Shown one piece after another: positions 63,889-64,000 of a stretch of DNA of 64,000 nucleotides. Where the stretch lies: contig CANQHZ010000005.1 in NCBI GenBank assembly GCA_947623805.1, positions 1 through 64,000 of the forward strand, written 5' to 3'. Under the pieces are notes generated by a model, which was not told where the DNA came from, made no database searches, and was given only the letters and a program-made list of their open reading frames with translations. The translations under genes and the position numbers were made by a program. Position 1 is the first letter of the stretch; every line of letters starts with the position of its first letter. This DNA comes from an uncultured Lachnospiraceae bacterium (GTDB lineage: Bacteria; Bacillota; Clostridia; Lachnospirales; Lachnospiraceae).

Positions 63889-64000
63889 ATGGAAGGGCTT
63901 ATATATCAGTCGTCTTTAAACAATCCTTACCACAACTTAGCAGCGGAAGCGTATCTTGCCCAAATATGCAGGGAGGAAAATAAAAGCTGCCTCTATTTGT
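63889..64000 (+). CDS. lplA: Lipoate-protein ligase A, partial (cut by window end)
   Basis: Only the first 37 codons are in the window. They read MEGLIYQSSLNNPYHNLAA followed by EAYLAQICREENKSCLYL, which matches the N-terminus of LplA-type ligases (a short strand, then NPYxNLAxExYL and the xLYLW strand). LplA attaches lipoate to the lysine of lipoyl domains. The ATG at 63889 lies one base after the stop of the lipoyl-acyltransferase gene, so it is probably translated with it and serves its lipoyl domain. Call is based on a short segment. Confidence 0.72.
   Translation, partial: MEGLIYQSSLNNPYHNLAAEAYLAQICREENKSCLYL

Overview
The window reads as the chromosome of a flagellated, probably spore-forming member of the Clostridia, most likely Lachnospiraceae. 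Supporting signs are Firmicutes-type synteny (ireB-ruvX-DUF1292, mreB-flhO-flhP, comF-yvyF, cdaA-cdaR-glmM), a type III glutamine synthetase, a Spo0A-type DNA-binding domain, a good sigma-D promoter, AGGAGG-type ribosome binding sites and frequent TTG starts. No transposase, phage gene, CRISPR array or rRNA was seen. Almost all genes are on the + strand; only an HPr-like gene and yjfB are on the - strand.

Layout. 1-13.3 kb: an orphan SUKH protein, tRNA modification (thiI, mtaB, a trmR/trhP pair), the ireB-ruvX-DUF1292-RNase J operon with a shortened MltG-like gene, glnN behind a candidate attenuator, tRNA-Gln(CTG), cvfB, and a sigma-D-driven yjfB bracketed by long imperfect inverted repeats. 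13.7-20 kb: a PucR/CdaR-type regulator, then ftsE-ftsX-M23 hydrolase-S41 protease (cell-wall hydrolysis at division) and an aldo/keto reductase. 20-25.3 kb: uvrB-uvrA with a LexA-like box upstream. 25.5-32.1 kb: mreB, flagellar rod genes, recD2, comF, yvyF. 32.2-37.5 kb: two unknown membrane proteins, then cdaA-cdaR-glmM (c-di-AMP and wall precursor) and HPr.

37.5-57.5 kb is a large extracellular polysaccharide locus: a dTDP-rhamnose reductase-like SDR, GDP-fucose synthesis (gmd, fcl), a free-standing Spo0A DNA-binding domain, a priming sugar phosphotransferase, several glycosyltransferases, a Wzz-like protein, an EpsG-like polymerase, a PglK-like ABC flippase, a sialyltransferase-like enzyme, and an MBOAT/SGNH pair for O-acylation. 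A nested palindrome of about 167 bp and a strong promoter then separate it from a nonulosonic acid (pseudaminic-type) operon, pseB-pseC-pseF.

The most striking part is the end of the window (60.9-64.0 kb). Directly after pseF come (i) a single-chain 2-oxoacid dehydrogenase E1 (alpha and beta fused), (ii) a protein built like a dehydrogenase E2, with a lipoyl domain and a peripheral-subunit-binding domain, but whose catalytic domain is a PglD/NeuD-type left-handed beta-helix sugar acyltransferase, and (iii) the start of a lipoate-protein ligase. I infer a dedicated 'acyl-lipoyl to sugar' pathway: E1 would decarboxylate a 2-oxoacid and load the acyl group on the lipoyl arm, and the fused acyltransferase would pass it to the 4-amino sugar made by PseB/PseC, bypassing acyl-CoA. 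I do not know of a described system of this kind.
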